DNA from: an uncultured Alphaproteobacteria bacterium
Lineage (GTDB): Bacteria > Pseudomonadota > Alphaproteobacteria > Rhodospirillales > Rhodospirillaceae
Direction: 5' to 3'
DNA length: 64,000 nucleotides
Assembly (NCBI GenBank): GCA_900079695.1
Contig: LT599022.1
Coordinates: 2,193,245-2,257,244, forward strand
Below are positions 53,484 to 63,194 of this stretch, piece after piece. The position numbers and the translations under genes were made by a program. Numbering within the stretch: position 1 is the first letter of the stretch; every line of letters begins with the position of its first letter. Below the pieces are notes generated by a model. The model was not told where the DNA came from. It did no database searches and saw only the letters and a program-made list of their open reading frames with translations.

Positions 53484-53527
53484 ATGCTAGCGGGACCCTC
53501 GCCGCGCTGTCCGTCAGCGGGCCGACA
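53484..53527 (-). promoter_or_regulatory. cooM promoter with CooA-type operator
   Basis: On the minus strand TGTCGGCCCGCTGACG (53527-53512) fits the CooA site with one mismatch in the outermost base. A -10-like TAGCAT (53489-53484) is centred 33 bp downstream, the spacing expected for a class II activator site near -42. The cooM start codon follows about 35 bp after the predicted transcript start. Confidence 0.72.
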
Positions 53528-53669
53528 CTTCCGCGTTATCGGCGACGCCCGGAAATAAGGATGAAAATCATTTGCAATCAGCGGATTGCGCACAATTCGG
53601 AGACGCCCGCGCTGGCGCCCCCGCGGCACGATGCAAACCCTGGATTGCGCTTGGGAAAACCCGCCGGCC

Positions 53670-54659
53670 TCAACCGCCGGTGCGGCACATGCGGGTCCGC
53701 TGGCCGGCGAAGAGGGGCACCCCCGCGGCGGCGAAGCCGTGACCACGGGGTTTGGCGGCGACGCCTGCGAGAATCGCCGTCTCGACCGGCAGGTCGCTGT
53801 CGGCGCGGCGGAGAATCGGCCGCAGTTCGACCCCCGCGTCGCTGCCGAGGCAGGGCGTCAGGGTGCCGGTGCAGGTGAGCCGCACGCGATTGCACTCGGA
53901 ACAGAATCCGTGGCTGACCGCCGCGATGAACCCGAGCCTGCGCCCGGTCTCGGCGACGGCGAAGAAACGCGCCGGTCCGCCGGTGCGGTGACGGCTGGGC
54001 TGCAGCGTCCATCGCGCGGCGATGCGGCGACGGATCTCGTCCAACGGTACGTGCCAGTCGCGATGGCAACCGGCAAGGCGGCCGAGCGGCATGGTCTCGA
54101 TCAGGGTGATGTCGTGGCCGTGGGCGCCGCCCCAGCGGATCAGGTCGTCGATCTCGTCCTCGTTCTCGCCCTTGAGGACGACGGTGTTGATCTTCACCTC
54201 CAGGCCCGCGGCCGCGGCGGCGGCGATCCCCGCGAGCGCGCGCGGCAGGTCGTCGCGCCCGGTGATGCGGCGGAACCGGTCGGGGTCGAGGGAATCGAGG
54301 GAAACGTTGATCCGCCGCACCCCGGCGGCGCGCAGCGCCTCGGCATGCTCGACGAGACGGGTGCCGTTGGTGGTGAGGGTGAGTTCCTCCAGCCGCCCGG
54401 CGGCGACGTGGCGGCCGAGTGCGCGCACCAGGCTTTCGACGCCGCGGCGCACCAGCGGCTCGCCGCCGGTGAGGCGCAGCTTGCGGATGCCGAGGCGGAT
54501 GAAGATCCCGGCAAGGCGCTCCAGCTCTTCGAGGCTGAGAACCTCGCAGCGCGGCAGCAGCTCGGCGTCGTCGGGCATGCAGTAGAGACAGCGCAGGTTG
54601 CAACGATCGGTGACCGAAAGGCGAAGGTAGGTGATGTCGCGACCGAAGGAATCGAACAT
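53670..54659 (-). CDS. moaA: MoaA, GTP 3',8-cyclase
   Basis: A 329-residue radical SAM enzyme that starts molybdopterin synthesis from GTP. The N-terminal cluster is C20-N-L-R-C24-L-Y-C27; GGEP follows at about residue 75 (LRLTGGEPLVR). The second [4Fe-4S] site is CSECNRVRLTCTGTLTPC, and the chain ends in the functional Gly-Gly. It is the only moa gene not grouped with moaCB-moaD-moaE, and lies upstream of cooM on the same strand, 227 bp away. A degenerate CooA-type site lies 150 bp before its start. Confidence 0.93.
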   Translation of the reverse strand: MFDSFGRDITYLRLSVTDRCNLRCLYCMPDDAELLPRCEVLSLEELERLAGIFIRLGIRKLRLTGGEPLVRRGVESLVRALGRHVAAGRLEELTLTTNGTRLVEHAEALRAAGVRRINVSLDSLDPDRFRRITGRDDLPRALAGIAAAAAAGLEVKINTVVLKGENEDEIDDLIRWGGAHGHDITLIETMPLGRLAGCHRDWHVPLDEIRRRIAARWTLQPSRHRTGGPARFFAVAETGRRLGFIAAVSHGFCSECNRVRLTCTGTLTPCLGSDAGVELRPILRRADSDLPVETAILAGVAAKPRGHGFAAAGVPLFAGQRTRMCRTGG

Positions 54660-55010
54660 GGCGACGGTCCTCGGGAAATCCGGTCCGGGATCTCTCGGCC
54701 CGGATCCCCGCGGGCGTGGGATGGGTTCGCGTGCCGACGAGGGACGAACGGCGCCGGGCGAGCCACCCGCAATCGGCTCCGAGTATGGCGGCGCTCCGCC
54801 CGCCCGTCTGTCAGATGTCGGACGTTTCGTCGCAACCCGAAACAAACGCCAGGGAACCCGGGTTCGGGCGGCAAAAATGCATTCCAGGTTACGTCGGCGG
54901 TGCTACTCTTCTCCCACTCGCACCCCGAATCCCCCGCCCGTCCGTGTGGGTCTTCGGCGATGCACGCCCCGGAATTCCGAGGGTCCGCGACGAATCAGGG
55001 AGGGCGTCCA
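54660..55010. other. Divergent intergenic region, moaA / uncharacterised gene
   Basis: About 350 bp without a convincing gene. It contains TGTCAGATGTCGGACG at 54809-54824, matching the CooA consensus in the first half and in three of five bases of the second, so a weak or vestigial operator. No hairpin typical of a Moco riboswitch was recognised by eye. An ATG at 54960 in the frame of the right-hand gene has no ribosome site. Confidence 0.45.
54809..54824. promoter_or_regulatory. Degenerate CooA-type site upstream of moaA
   Basis: TGTCA-GATGTC-GGACG: full match in the left half-site, two mismatches in the right half-site (GGACG for CGACA). Located between divergent moaA and the uncharacterised gene at 55011. 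Confidence 0.35.
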
Positions 55011-56231
55011 TTGCTTCCGCCGAAAACCCATCCGAGATGGCGCGAACTCGTCTGCGGCAAGGTCCGCGTCAACTTCACCCTGCTCGCCACCAAGTTCTTC
55101 ATGGCGCGGGTCACCGGCGCGTCGAAGAACGACCCCTCGCCGGAGAACCTCGCGCGGTTGATCGACGAGGCCTATTCGTTCTTCTCCAAGAACGAGAAGT
55201 TCGCGCTCCGCGACATCGAGGCGATCTTCGGCGAGCGCAAACCGCCGGTCCGCAACCTCCACACCTTCGACGAGACCGCCGCCCTCATCCGCTCCGGGCG
55301 CAACGCCCTGCTGGCGGGCGACGAGGCGCTGCTGCGGCAGCTCCCGCGCGGCAACTGGGTCGGCGGCACCTGCCCCTACTTCATCGGCGAAGAGGGCGGC
55401 ACGATGTCGCGCGAGAAAATCTTCGTCACCGTGCTGCCCGACGAGGTGACCGCGATCGCGACGCGGTTCTACGACGCGCGCGAGCTCCGCACGATCGCCG
55501 CCGACGGCCCGGACAACGGCTTCACCTTCCTGATCATCCCGGCGTTCGCCCCGGTGCATCAGTCGTTCGCCGAGAACGTCCGCGACTACGCGGGGATCTT
55601 CGACCGCCCCCTGCTCGGCTGGATCGCCGGCAGCGCGCTCAAGGACGCGGACCGCGGCAGGCCCCTGGTGTTCGACGGCCGCAGCGGCGAGTCCTCGACC
55701 GACCATGCGGTCGCCGTGCACGCCACGCTGCGGCCCCGCGTCGTCGCGGAAATCGGCATCGTCAACCTGTTCACGCCCGACGGCGGCGATTCGATCACCG
55801 TCGACAAGGCCGGATTCTCGTGCACCGACGCCTGCGTCAACGGCGTGCGCACCAACCTCGCGCAGTATCTCGTCGACGCCAAGGTCGACACCCGCCTGCC
55901 GCTGGTCGCCGACTACTTCGACGCGATGGTCAACGTCTCGGTGCGCTCGATCGACGCCACCCGGGGCGAGGTGAGCTTCTACGCTCCCCTCTTCCCCAAC
56001 GTCACCTATCGTCTGGCGCGGCCGGTCGAGAACTACGAGGCGGCGTTCAGCCGCGAGGTGCGGCGGATCGGCGCGGTGCCGACCCTGGCGATGAACTGCA
56101 TCCTCAACTACACCTACGGCGCGCTCGAAGGGAAATGCGCGGGCGACATCCGCTGTCCGGTGACGTTCGGCGAAATCGCCTACGGCCTTCTCAACCAGAC
56201 CCTGGTCTATATGGTCCTGCGCCGGGTCTGA
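55011..56231 (+). CDS. Uncharacterised conserved protein (DUF6976-like)
   Basis: A 406-residue soluble protein that I recognise only as an uncharacterised family (I recall the label DUF6976). Conserved-looking blocks are RNLHTFDETAALIRSGRNALLAGDE, LPRGNWVGGTCPYFIGEEGG, LIIPAFAPVHQSFAENV and GFSCTDACVNGVRTNLAQYL. Cys residues at the last block and near the C-terminus (GKCAGDIRCPV) could bind metal. The TTG start at 55011 has a strong GGGAGG; ATG 54960 is the alternative. It is divergent from moaA and shares its upstream region with the weak CooA-type site. No function can be assigned. Confidence 0.7.
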   Translation: MLPPKTHPRWRELVCGKVRVNFTLLATKFFMARVTGASKNDPSPENLARLIDEAYSFFSKNEKFALRDIEAIFGERKPPVRNLHTFDETAALIRSGRNALLAGDEALLRQLPRGNWVGGTCPYFIGEEGGTMSREKIFVTVLPDEVTAIATRFYDARELRTIAADGPDNGFTFLIIPAFAPVHQSFAENVRDYAGIFDRPLLGWIAGSALKDADRGRPLVFDGRSGESSTDHAVAVHATLRPRVVAEIGIVNLFTPDGGDSITVDKAGFSCTDACVNGVRTNLAQYLVDAKVDTRLPLVADYFDAMVNVSVRSIDATRGEVSFYAPLFPNVTYRLARPVENYEAAFSREVRRIGAVPTLAMNCILNYTYGALEGKCAGDIRCPVTFGEIAYGLLNQTLVYMVLRRV

Positions 56232-56243
56232 CCGGGCGCCGCG

Positions 56244-57002
56244 TCAGAGGTGCACGCCGCCCGACGCCTCGACGCGCTGACCGTTGATCCAGCCGCCTTC
56301 GGGGCTGAGCAACAGCGCCACCGCGCCGCCGATGTCTTCCGGCAAACCGACCCGCCCGAGGGCGGTGGCGGCCGCGATCCGCGCGTTCATGCCCGCGTCG
56401 TCGCGCACCGCGCCGCCGCCGAAGTCGGTGGCGATCGCCCCGGGCGCGATGGAATTGACACGGATCCGCCGCGGCCCGAGTTCGAACGCGAGGTAGCGGG
56501 TGAGCGAATCCACCGCCGCCTTGAGCGGACCGTAGGCCGAAAAGCCCGGCATGCAGAAGCGCGCGAGGCCGGAAGAGACGTTGAGAATCGCGCCGCCGTC
56601 GGCGATCAGCGGCAGCAGCGTCTGGGTCAGACAATAGACGCCCTTGAAATGCACGTTCACGAGGCCGTCGAGATCCGCCTCGGTGGTTTCCGCGAACGGC
56701 TTGGCGACGCCGTGTCCGGCGTTGTTGACCAGCGCGTCGAAGGTCTCGCGGCCGAAGGTCTCGCCGAGCGTCGTCTTGAGGCGCGCGGCGAAATCAGCAA
56801 AGCCCGCGACGTGCCCGGTGTCGAGTTGCAGTGCGGCGGCCGTGCGCCCGGCGGCGGCGATCTCGGCGACGACCGCCTCGGCCGCGGCGCGGTTGCGCAG
56901 GTAGGTGACGATCACGTCGTGCCCGTGGGCGGCGAGGCTCAGCGCCGCGCTGCGGCCGAGGCCGCGGCTGCCGCCGGTGATCAGAACGAGGGACTGGGTC
57001 AT
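56244..57002 (-). CDS. SDR-family oxidoreductase
   Basis: A 252-residue short-chain dehydrogenase/reductase. NAD(P) binding is ITGGSRGLGRSAAL; NNAGHG follows near residue 95; the catalytic Ser and Tyr-x-x-x-Lys are in LNVSSGLARF and SAYGPLKAAV; PGAIATDF and INGQRVEASGG close the fold. The basic residue after the glycine motif suggests NADP(H). Divergent from an AraC-type regulator gene 159 bp away, which probably controls it. The pairing is common for stress- or aldehyde-responsive units. The substrate is unknown. Confidence 0.88.
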   Translation of the reverse strand: MTQSLVLITGGSRGLGRSAALSLAAHGHDVIVTYLRNRAAAEAVVAEIAAAGRTAAALQLDTGHVAGFADFAARLKTTLGETFGRETFDALVNNAGHGVAKPFAETTEADLDGLVNVHFKGVYCLTQTLLPLIADGGAILNVSSGLARFCMPGFSAYGPLKAAVDSLTRYLAFELGPRRIRVNSIAPGAIATDFGGGAVRDDAGMNARIAAATALGRVGLPEDIGGAVALLLSPEGGWINGQRVEASGGVHL

Positions 57003-57161
57003 GGCCGGTTCTCCGTGATTGGGGATGCGGGAGAGATAGGTGCGGCGCTGCGGCGAGGGCATGCCCGAAGCTGTGGGAGTCTTGCCCGATTCTCCGGCCG
57101 AGGCTTTCCGCCCGCGCCGCCGCGCCATATCTCCAAGGCGACGCCCGCCCGGAGACCCGCG

Positions 57162-58046
57162 ATGCCCGACGACCTGAAGAGCCTGATATCCGCCGCCGCC
57201 GACGCCTACGGCCCCGGCGCGCCCGACATCCGAACGCCGGTGCCCGGCCTTGCGGTGGTGCGGGCCTATGCCCCGAGCGCGCCGTTCCGCACGCTCTATC
57301 ATCCGGTGGTGTGCGTGGTGGCCCAGGGCGCGAAGCGGGTGATGAGCGGCGAGGCGATCCACGATTTCGCCGCCGGACAGTCGCTGATCGTCGGCATCGA
57401 CGTGCCGGTGACCGCACAGGTGGTGACGGCGAGCGCCGAAGCCCCTTACCTCGCCGCCGCCGTCGATCTCGATCCGGCGATCCTGCGCGAGGTGATCGAC
57501 GCCGCCGACGCCGCGCCCAGGGCCGAAGCGCCGGCGCCGGGGATTCTCGTCGGCCCGCCGGATGCCGCCCTCGCCGACTGCGTCGCGCGTCTGGTGCGCC
57601 TGACCGCCGAACCCTCGGCGCTCGGGGTCCTGCATCCGCTGCTGCTGCGCGAGCTGCACTTCCGCCTGCTGCAGGGACCGCACGGCGCGGCCCTGCGCCG
57701 CAGCGCCCGGCTCGGCGGCCGCGCCGCGGGGGTGGCGCGGGCGATCCGCCGCCTGCGCGAGGGCTTCGCCCGCGCCCTCACGGTCGAGGAACTGGCCGCC
57801 GACGCGGGCATGAGCCCCTCCACCTTCCACCTCCACTTCAAGACCGCGACCGGCCTCACGCCGATGCAGTTCCAGAAGCAGCTGCGCCTGCTGGAGGCGC
57901 GGCGCCTGCTGACCGTGGAGGCGGCGACCGCCGAACGCGCCGCCTACGCGGTGGGGTATGAAAGCGCCACCCAGTTCAGCCGCGAATACGCGCGGATGTT
58001 CGGCGCGCCGCCGAAACGCGACGCGGCTCTCCTGCGCTCGGCCTGA
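57162..58046 (+). CDS. AraC-family transcriptional regulator
   Basis: A 294-residue activator with an N-terminal AraC_N-type cupin domain (VVCVVAQGAKRVMSGEAIHDFAAGQSLIVGIDVPVT) and a C-terminal double helix-turn-helix (LTVEELAADAGMSPSTFHLHFKTATGLTPMQFQKQLRL, then AAYAVGYESATQFSREYARMFG). Members next to SDR genes often respond to aldehydes or oxidants. It is divergent from the SDR gene. A start at 57162 fits the family length. Confidence 0.88.
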   Translation: MPDDLKSLISAAADAYGPGAPDIRTPVPGLAVVRAYAPSAPFRTLYHPVVCVVAQGAKRVMSGEAIHDFAAGQSLIVGIDVPVTAQVVTASAEAPYLAAAVDLDPAILREVIDAADAAPRAEAPAPGILVGPPDAALADCVARLVRLTAEPSALGVLHPLLLRELHFRLLQGPHGAALRRSARLGGRAAGVARAIRRLREGFARALTVEELAADAGMSPSTFHLHFKTATGLTPMQFQKQLRLLEARRLLTVEAATAERAAYAVGYESATQFSREYARMFGAPPKRDAALLRSA

Positions 58047-58059
58047 GAGCCGCGGGGCC

Positions 58060-58884
58060 TCAATCGAGATCGACGGCGACCCCGGCGAACGCCGGAACGA
58101 AGCGCTCGCCGAAGGTCGTTTGCAACCGGCTCGCCATCGGGAAGCCGGTGCAGTGGTTGGCGGCGACGAGGTCCGGCTGCCAATCGACGAGCTGGGCGAT
58201 GGTGCGCTCCTGCTGCTCCGGCCCCACCGGGCCGAGGTGGGTTCCGCCGATCCACGCCTGCAGCCGGTCCTGCCCGGTCACCGAGAACCCGTGCCGCACC
58301 GCGTTGACCAGCCCGGAATGGGCGCACCCGGAAACCACCACGAGGCCGCGCGCGCCGGTGCAGTACAGCACCGTGTCGTCGACGTGCGGGTCGGGCTCGC
58401 CGTTCTGGACGAGGCGGGTGTCGCCCTGCTCGTACTCGGTGACGCGCGGAATCGCGCCGCTGAACCAGACCCCCGGCGCCACCTCCGCCGGAGCCTCGCA
58501 CAGATGCCAGTCGCCGCCCGCGCCGGTGATGTAGCTCCGGGCATAGGGGATGCCGATCGGCCGACGGCCGCCGCGCGCCAGCGACCAGCGCTCGGCGAAG
58601 ATGCCGGGGTGCGCATACACCGCGACGCTCTTGCGCGCCGCGCGCAGCACCGCAAGCAGGCCGCCGGTGTGATCGTAATGGCCGTGACTGATGACGATCG
58701 CGTCGAGGCTCTCGGGCGCGATTCCGAGCACCGTGAGGTTGTGCAGCACCGCGCCGGATTCGCCGGTGTCGTAAAGGATGCGCCTGCGGGCGGTCTCGAT
58801 CAGCATCGACACGCCGTGTTCGGCGAGCAGCGGCAGGCCGCAGCTGAACGGCACGTTGTTCTCGATGACGACGGTAATCTTCAT
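58060..58884 (-). CDS. MBL-fold metallohydrolase
   Basis: A 274-residue metallo-beta-lactamase-fold hydrolase. Metal ligands are HGHYDHTGG, SGCAHSG and IGGTHLG, with a final NHCTGF. The N-terminal VIENNVPFSCGLPLLAEHG is typical of the subgroup related to dihydropterin/ribofuranosylaminobenzene phosphate synthases, though the substrate here is unknown. It lies 22 bp downstream of the GntP-type permease gene and probably shares its transcript. Confidence 0.82.
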   Translation of the reverse strand: MKITVVIENNVPFSCGLPLLAEHGVSMLIETARRRILYDTGESGAVLHNLTVLGIAPESLDAIVISHGHYDHTGGLLAVLRAARKSVAVYAHPGIFAERWSLARGGRRPIGIPYARSYITGAGGDWHLCEAPAEVAPGVWFSGAIPRVTEYEQGDTRLVQNGEPDPHVDDTVLYCTGARGLVVVSGCAHSGLVNAVRHGFSVTGQDRLQAWIGGTHLGPVGPEQQERTIAQLVDWQPDLVAANHCTGFPMASRLQTTFGERFVPAFAGVAVDLD

Positions 58885-58906
58885 GGGGATTCTCCTCGTA
58901 AGCCGT

Positions 58907-60244
58907 TCAACCGACGACGAACTGGAACAGCAACAGGGTGACGAGCCCCACCAGCGACGCGATCGTCGTCGACAGGGTGTAGGTCTTGAACAGATCGGCC
59001 ATCTCCATGCCGAAGTATTCCTTGACGAACCAGAAGCCCGGATCGTTGACGTGCGAGAAGCCGATCGCGCCGCAACCGATCGCCACCGCGATCAGCGCCG
59101 GGTCGACGCCCGGATAGAGCGGCAGCACCGGCATGATCAGCCCCACCGCGGCAAGCATCGCGATCGTCGCGCCGCCCACCGAGATCCGCATCACCGCCGC
59201 GACGCACCACGCCAGCAGCAGCGGATTGATCCGCACTTCCGAGAGGGTGGTCTTGATCGCGCCGCCGATGCCGCTGTCCATCAGCATCTGGTTGAACGCG
59301 CCGCTCGCGCCGATCACCAGCAGGATCGCCGCCATCGGCCCGATCGCGGTCTCGCTCAGCTTCTGGATCGACGCCATCGTCTGGCCGCGGCTGAGACCGA
59401 GGGTGAAATACGACAGCAGCACCGCGAGGAACAGCGCGGTAACCGGCTGGCCGACGAAGTCGACGACCGGCGTCAGCGGGTGCTGCGCTCCGGCGGCGAG
59501 CTCGAACAGGGTCTTGCCGATCATCAGCACCAGCGGGAACAGAATCGTCCCGAGCGTGACCCAGAACCCGGGGAGCTCGGTGTCGGAGAGCGCCGCGGCG
59601 GTCTTCAGGTGCTCCGGCGGATTGAGTTCGAAGCGATTGCCGATCATCTTGCCGAAGATCGGCCCGGCGACGCTGGCGGCGGGCAGGCCGACGATCAGGC
59701 CGTAGAGGATCACCTTGCCGAGGTCGGCATGCAACGCCACCGCCACCGCGGTCGCCGCGGGGTGCGGCGGCACGATGCAGTGAACGGTGAGAAGGCCGAC
59801 GATCAGCGGAATCCCGACCATCACCAGCGACATCCCGGCGGCCGCGGCGACGCTGAACAGAAGCGGCATCAGCAGCACGATGCCGACCTGGAAGAACACC
59901 GGAATGCCGCAGATGTACCCGACGATCATCATCGCCCAATGGGTGTTGCGGCGGCCGAGGCGGTTGATCAGCGTGCGCGCGAGGCGTTCCGCACCGCCCG
60001 AAACCTCCATCATCTTGCCGACGATCGCGCCGAGCGCGAGCACCGGCGCGAGCATCCCGAGAAAACCGCCGATCCCGCCCTGGATCGACTTCAGGATCTG
60101 GTTCAACGGCATGCCGGTCGCAAAACCGATGAACAACGACGCCGCGAGCAGAGCGACGAACGCGTGCAGGCGAACCTTGATCGCCAGCAGCAGAATCAGG
60201 CCGATCGAACCGATCAGCACCAGCAGATAGGCTTCCGTGGACAT
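58907..60244 (-). CDS. GntP-family sugar-acid:H+ symporter
   Basis: A 445-residue inner-membrane permease with about twelve hydrophobic helices. GntP-family marks are the N-terminal KVRLHAFVALLAASLFIGFATGM region, GICGIPVFFQVGIV-like segment (YICGIPVFFQVG), HCIVPPHPAA, and the C-terminal GFSHVNDPGFWFVKEYF. The family imports gluconate, glycerate or other sugar acids. It is divergent from a CdaR regulator, which in E. coli responds to sugar diacids, so a diacid or glycerate is the likely substrate. Confidence 0.9.
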   Translation of the reverse strand: MSTEAYLLVLIGSIGLILLLAIKVRLHAFVALLAASLFIGFATGMPLNQILKSIQGGIGGFLGMLAPVLALGAIVGKMMEVSGGAERLARTLINRLGRRNTHWAMMIVGYICGIPVFFQVGIVLLMPLLFSVAAAAGMSLVMVGIPLIVGLLTVHCIVPPHPAATAVAVALHADLGKVILYGLIVGLPAASVAGPIFGKMIGNRFELNPPEHLKTAAALSDTELPGFWVTLGTILFPLVLMIGKTLFELAAGAQHPLTPVVDFVGQPVTALFLAVLLSYFTLGLSRGQTMASIQKLSETAIGPMAAILLVIGASGAFNQMLMDSGIGGAIKTTLSEVRINPLLLAWCVAAVMRISVGGATIAMLAAVGLIMPVLPLYPGVDPALIAVAIGCGAIGFSHVNDPGFWFVKEYFGMEMADLFKTYTLSTTIASLVGLVTLLLFQFVVG

Positions 60245-60446
60245 GACTCCCCCCTGGGTGCGGGATCACCGGCCCCCTGCGCCGCACTTGGCACCTGCGC
60301 GACGGACGGACCGGCACCACTCTCTTTTTTTGACGTTTTTCGGATTCGGATTATCGGCGGCGGCCGCACCGCGATGAATTGGCAACTTGCTGCAACTTAA
60401 ACAAAATTCTACGCTCTCATTGTGCAATGTGACCAATGGGGCGGCG

Positions 60447-61661
60447 ATGCAGATCACCGGAGACCTGGCGCAGCGGATCGTCAACGTCGCGATGGCGGTG
60501 GTGCATCGCAACGTCAACCTGATGGACGGGCGCGGCGTGATCGTCGGTTCGGGGCATCCGCGCCGGATCGGCACGCTGCACGCGGGGGCGCTGCGCGCCG
60601 CGCAGACCGGCGAAACCGTGGAGATCTTCCCCGACGACGTCGGCCGCTATCCCGGCGCGCTCGAAGGCATCAACATGCCGATCCCGATCGGCGGCCGGGT
60701 TGTCGCGGTCGTCGGCGTCTACGGCGACCCGCCCGCGACGCGCGACACCGCGCGGCTGGTGCGCACGATCGCCGAACACATTCTCGAACGCGAGCGGCGC
60801 TACACCGAGGCGGGGCCGCAGGCGCGCCTGCGCGAGGAGTTCTTCGGCTATCTGACCGACCATTCCGGCATCGAGATTCCGCCCGAAGCGCGGCAGATGG
60901 CGGCATCGCTGGGATTCGCTCTGGAGCCGCGGCGGGCGGTGCTGATGGCGAGCCTGGGCATCGCCACCGGCACGGGGCCGTTGCCTGCGGAATATCGCCT
61001 GCCGGCGATCGCGGCATCCCGCCTGGGCGAGATCGAGAGCATGCTGCGCAGCCAGAGCCTGTTGCGCAAGACGGACTTCGTCGCCGCCAGCGATCGCCGT
61101 CTCGCGGTGTTGCTGACCGCCGACGCCGACGGCGACGTTCTGGCGCGCGGTGACGCGGTGCGCCGGGGCCTTGCGCAGTTCCTCGACCTGCCGGTGATCT
61201 GCGGCCTCGGTGGCATCGCCGCGCCGGAAGCGCTGCCGGTTTCGCGACGCCAGGCGGAATTCGCCGCCGCCCGCTGCACGCCGCGGCGGCAGATCGCGAG
61301 CATCCACGAAACCGCGATCCTTCTCGACTACCTGCGCGGCAAGGGGATGGGGGACGAAGGGAGAATCGCGGCGCGACCGGTCCTCGACCGTCTCGACGCG
61401 CTGTGCGGCGCCGAGCCGCAGTTGCGCGCCACCCTCGCCGCAGTCCTGGCCGAAAACCTCGATCGTTCGGCCGCGGCGCTGCGCCTCGGCGTGCACCGCA
61501 ACACCCTGTCCTATCGTCTCGACCGCATCGCGGCGGCCACCGGCCTGCGCCCCTGCCGCAGCTTCGACGACGCGATACTCGTCTGGCTGCTGCTCGCGCG
61601 GCCGCCCGAACCCCCGCCGCCCGAAACCCGGACGGCGGGTCGGAGCAAGGTCAGGCCTTGA
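60447..61661 (+). CDS. cdaR: CdaR-family sugar diacid regulator
   Basis: A 404-residue regulator. The N-terminal sugar diacid recognition domain covers ~1-135 ([62 protein letters not shown]). The C-terminal PucR-type helix-turn-helix is at ~340-400 ([29 protein letters not shown]). The ATG at 60447 gives the family's conserved start. It should activate the divergent gntP-MBL unit through the AT-rich region 60245-60446. Its last 11 bp overlap the convergent wrbA. Confidence 0.88.
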   Translation: MQITGDLAQRIVNVAMAVVHRNVNLMDGRGVIVGSGHPRRIGTLHAGALRAAQTGETVEIFPDDVGRYPGALEGINMPIPIGGRVVAVVGVYGDPPATRDTARLVRTIAEHILERERRYTEAGPQARLREEFFGYLTDHSGIEIPPEARQMAASLGFALEPRRAVLMASLGIATGTGPLPAEYRLPAIAASRLGEIESMLRSQSLLRKTDFVAASDRRLAVLLTADADGDVLARGDAVRRGLAQFLDLPVICGLGGIAAPEALPVSRRQAEFAAARCTPRRQIASIHETAILLDYLRGKGMGDEGRIAARPVLDRLDALCGAEPQLRATLAAVLAENLDRSAAALRLGVHRNTLSYRLDRIAAATGLRPCRSFDDAILVWLLLARPPEPPPPETRTAGRSKVRP

Positions 61662-62253
61662 GCTTCGCCGCGATTTTGGCGAAGTGCTCGCCCTGGAAGC
61701 GCATCAGTTCCAGTTCGTTGGCGGAGGGTCGGCGGGACCCGTCGCCGCCCGAGATGGTGGTGGCGCCGTAAGGGCTGCCGCCGGAAATCTCGTCGAGGGT
61801 CATCTGCCCCTTGGCGGTGTACGGCAGGCCGACGATCACCATCCCCTGGTGCAGCAGCACGGTGTGGAAGGTGAGAATGGTGGATTCCTGACCGCCGTGC
61901 TGGGTGGCGGTGGAGGCGAACACCCCGGCGGGCTTGCCCACCAGCGCGCCCGACATCCACAACCCGCCGGTCTGGTCGAGGAAGTTCTTCATCTGGCTCG
62001 CCATGTTGCCGAAGCGCGTCGGCGTGCCGAACAGGATGCCGTCGTACTCGGCCAGTTCCTGCGGCGATTCGATGATCGGCGCGGTCTGGTCGAGCTTCGC
62101 GCCCGCCTTCTTCGCCACCTCGGGCGGCATCAGTTCCGGCACCCGCTTGATCACCGCCTCGGCCCCGGCGGCGCGAATGCCCTCGGCGGCGGCCTCCGCC
62201 ATGGTTTCGGTGTGGCCGTAGGTGGAATAGTAGAGCACGAGAATTCTGGTCAT
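61651..62253 (-). CDS. wrbA: WrbA-type NAD(P)H:quinone oxidoreductase
   Basis: A 200-residue flavodoxin-fold quinone reductase. FMN-binding loops are [36 protein letters not shown] and [15 protein letters not shown], and the WrbA-specific [25 protein letters not shown] is present. It reduces quinones by two electrons to avoid semiquinone radicals. It is a single gene converging with cdaR. Confidence 0.94.
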   Translation of the reverse strand: MTRILVLYYSTYGHTETMAEAAAEGIRAAGAEAVIKRVPELMPPEVAKKAGAKLDQTAPIIESPQELAEYDGILFGTPTRFGNMASQMKNFLDQTGGLWMSGALVGKPAGVFASTATQHGGQESTILTFHTVLLHQGMVIVGLPYTAKGQMTLDEISGGSPYGATTISGGDGSRRPSANELELMRFQGEHFAKIAAKLKA

Positions 62254-62354
62254 GGGTCCGCTCCGGGTTGCGATCTCTGGGGGAGGAGATGCCCCCGGAG
62301 CGGCCCGCCGGCAACCGCGCGGCGGGAAAAACACCGTCCCGTTTCCGACAACGC

Positions 62355-63089
62355 TCAGCGCAGCAGCAGATGCGCGCCGAGGGCCGCCAATCCGCCGAAG
62401 AACACCCGGCGGAACAGCTCCGGCGACATCGCCCGGCGCAGCGCCCCGCCGAGAACCATGCCGAGGGTGGCGGGCAGCAGCGCCAGCAGCGAGGCGAACC
62501 CGACGCCGCCGCCGAAGCTGCCGTTCGCCGCCAGCAACGCCGCGAGCGCGACCGTCGAAACGCTGAACGACAATCCGAGCGCCTGCACCAGAGCGTCGCG
62601 CTCCAGTCCCAGCGCGCCGAGAAACGGCGCGGCCGGAATCACGAACACGCCGGTGACGGCGGTGACCGCGCCGGTGAGCAGGCCCGCCACCGGCCGCAGC
62701 GCGGCCTCGGCGCGCAGCGGCACCCGCGGGCGCAGCTTCGGCGCCAGGCCGAGAGCGCCGTAGAGCGCCAGCACCCCGCCGAGGGCGGCGGCCGCGCCCG
62801 GCGCGCCGATCGGCAGGATCGCGCCCGCCGCGGTGCCGACGCAGAGACCGGCCAGCATCGGCCACAGCCGCCGCACCAGCGGCTTCAGCGCCGGACCGGC
62901 GAACGCCTGCCAAAGGTTCGTCGCCAACGAAGGCACGACGATCAGCGCCGCCGCCTCCACCGGCGTCAGAATCAGGCTGAGAAGGCCGACCCCGACCGTC
63001 GGCAACCCCATTCCGGTCACCCCCTTGACCGTCCCGGCCAGCAGGAACACCAGGAATGCGAACAGAATTCCAACGGGCTCGGCGATCAT
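62355..63089 (-). CDS. TSUP-family membrane transporter (TauE/SafE type)
   Basis: A 244-residue permease with seven to eight hydrophobic helices in two repeated halves, each with a Gly-rich TSUP signature ([19 protein letters not shown] and [22 protein letters not shown]). Family members export sulfite, sulfoacetate or small organic sulfur compounds; the substrate here is unknown. The start at 63089 has GGAGGAG upstream; an earlier Met at 63149 lacks one. Divergent from a LysR regulator gene, which probably controls it. Confidence 0.85.
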   Translation of the reverse strand: MIAEPVGILFAFLVFLLAGTVKGVTGMGLPTVGVGLLSLILTPVEAAALIVVPSLATNLWQAFAGPALKPLVRRLWPMLAGLCVGTAAGAILPIGAPGAAAALGGVLALYGALGLAPKLRPRVPLRAEAALRPVAGLLTGAVTAVTGVFVIPAAPFLGALGLERDALVQALGLSFSVSTVALAALLAANGSFGGGVGFASLLALLPATLGMVLGGALRRAMSPELFRRVFFGGLAALGAHLLLR

Positions 63090-63194
63090 CGGGCGACTCC
63101 TCCAGCGGGACGACGCAACCAGCCTGCTTCGCCCCCGGTGCCCCGACAATGCGGAAGTTCTTGACCGAGCCTCCGTTTGTGACGTAGGCAGGAG

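Noticed and set aside
49687..53490. 1267-codon plus-strand frame opposite cooM
   Set aside because: It is an Arg/His/Gln-rich antisense shadow of cooM with no domain or ribosome site; cooM has clear antiporter modules.
53560..53582. Fur-like or NikR-like palindrome ATGAAAATCAT upstream of the cooM promoter
   Set aside because: Only an 11-bp core matches and it lies far upstream of the promoter; too weak to call.
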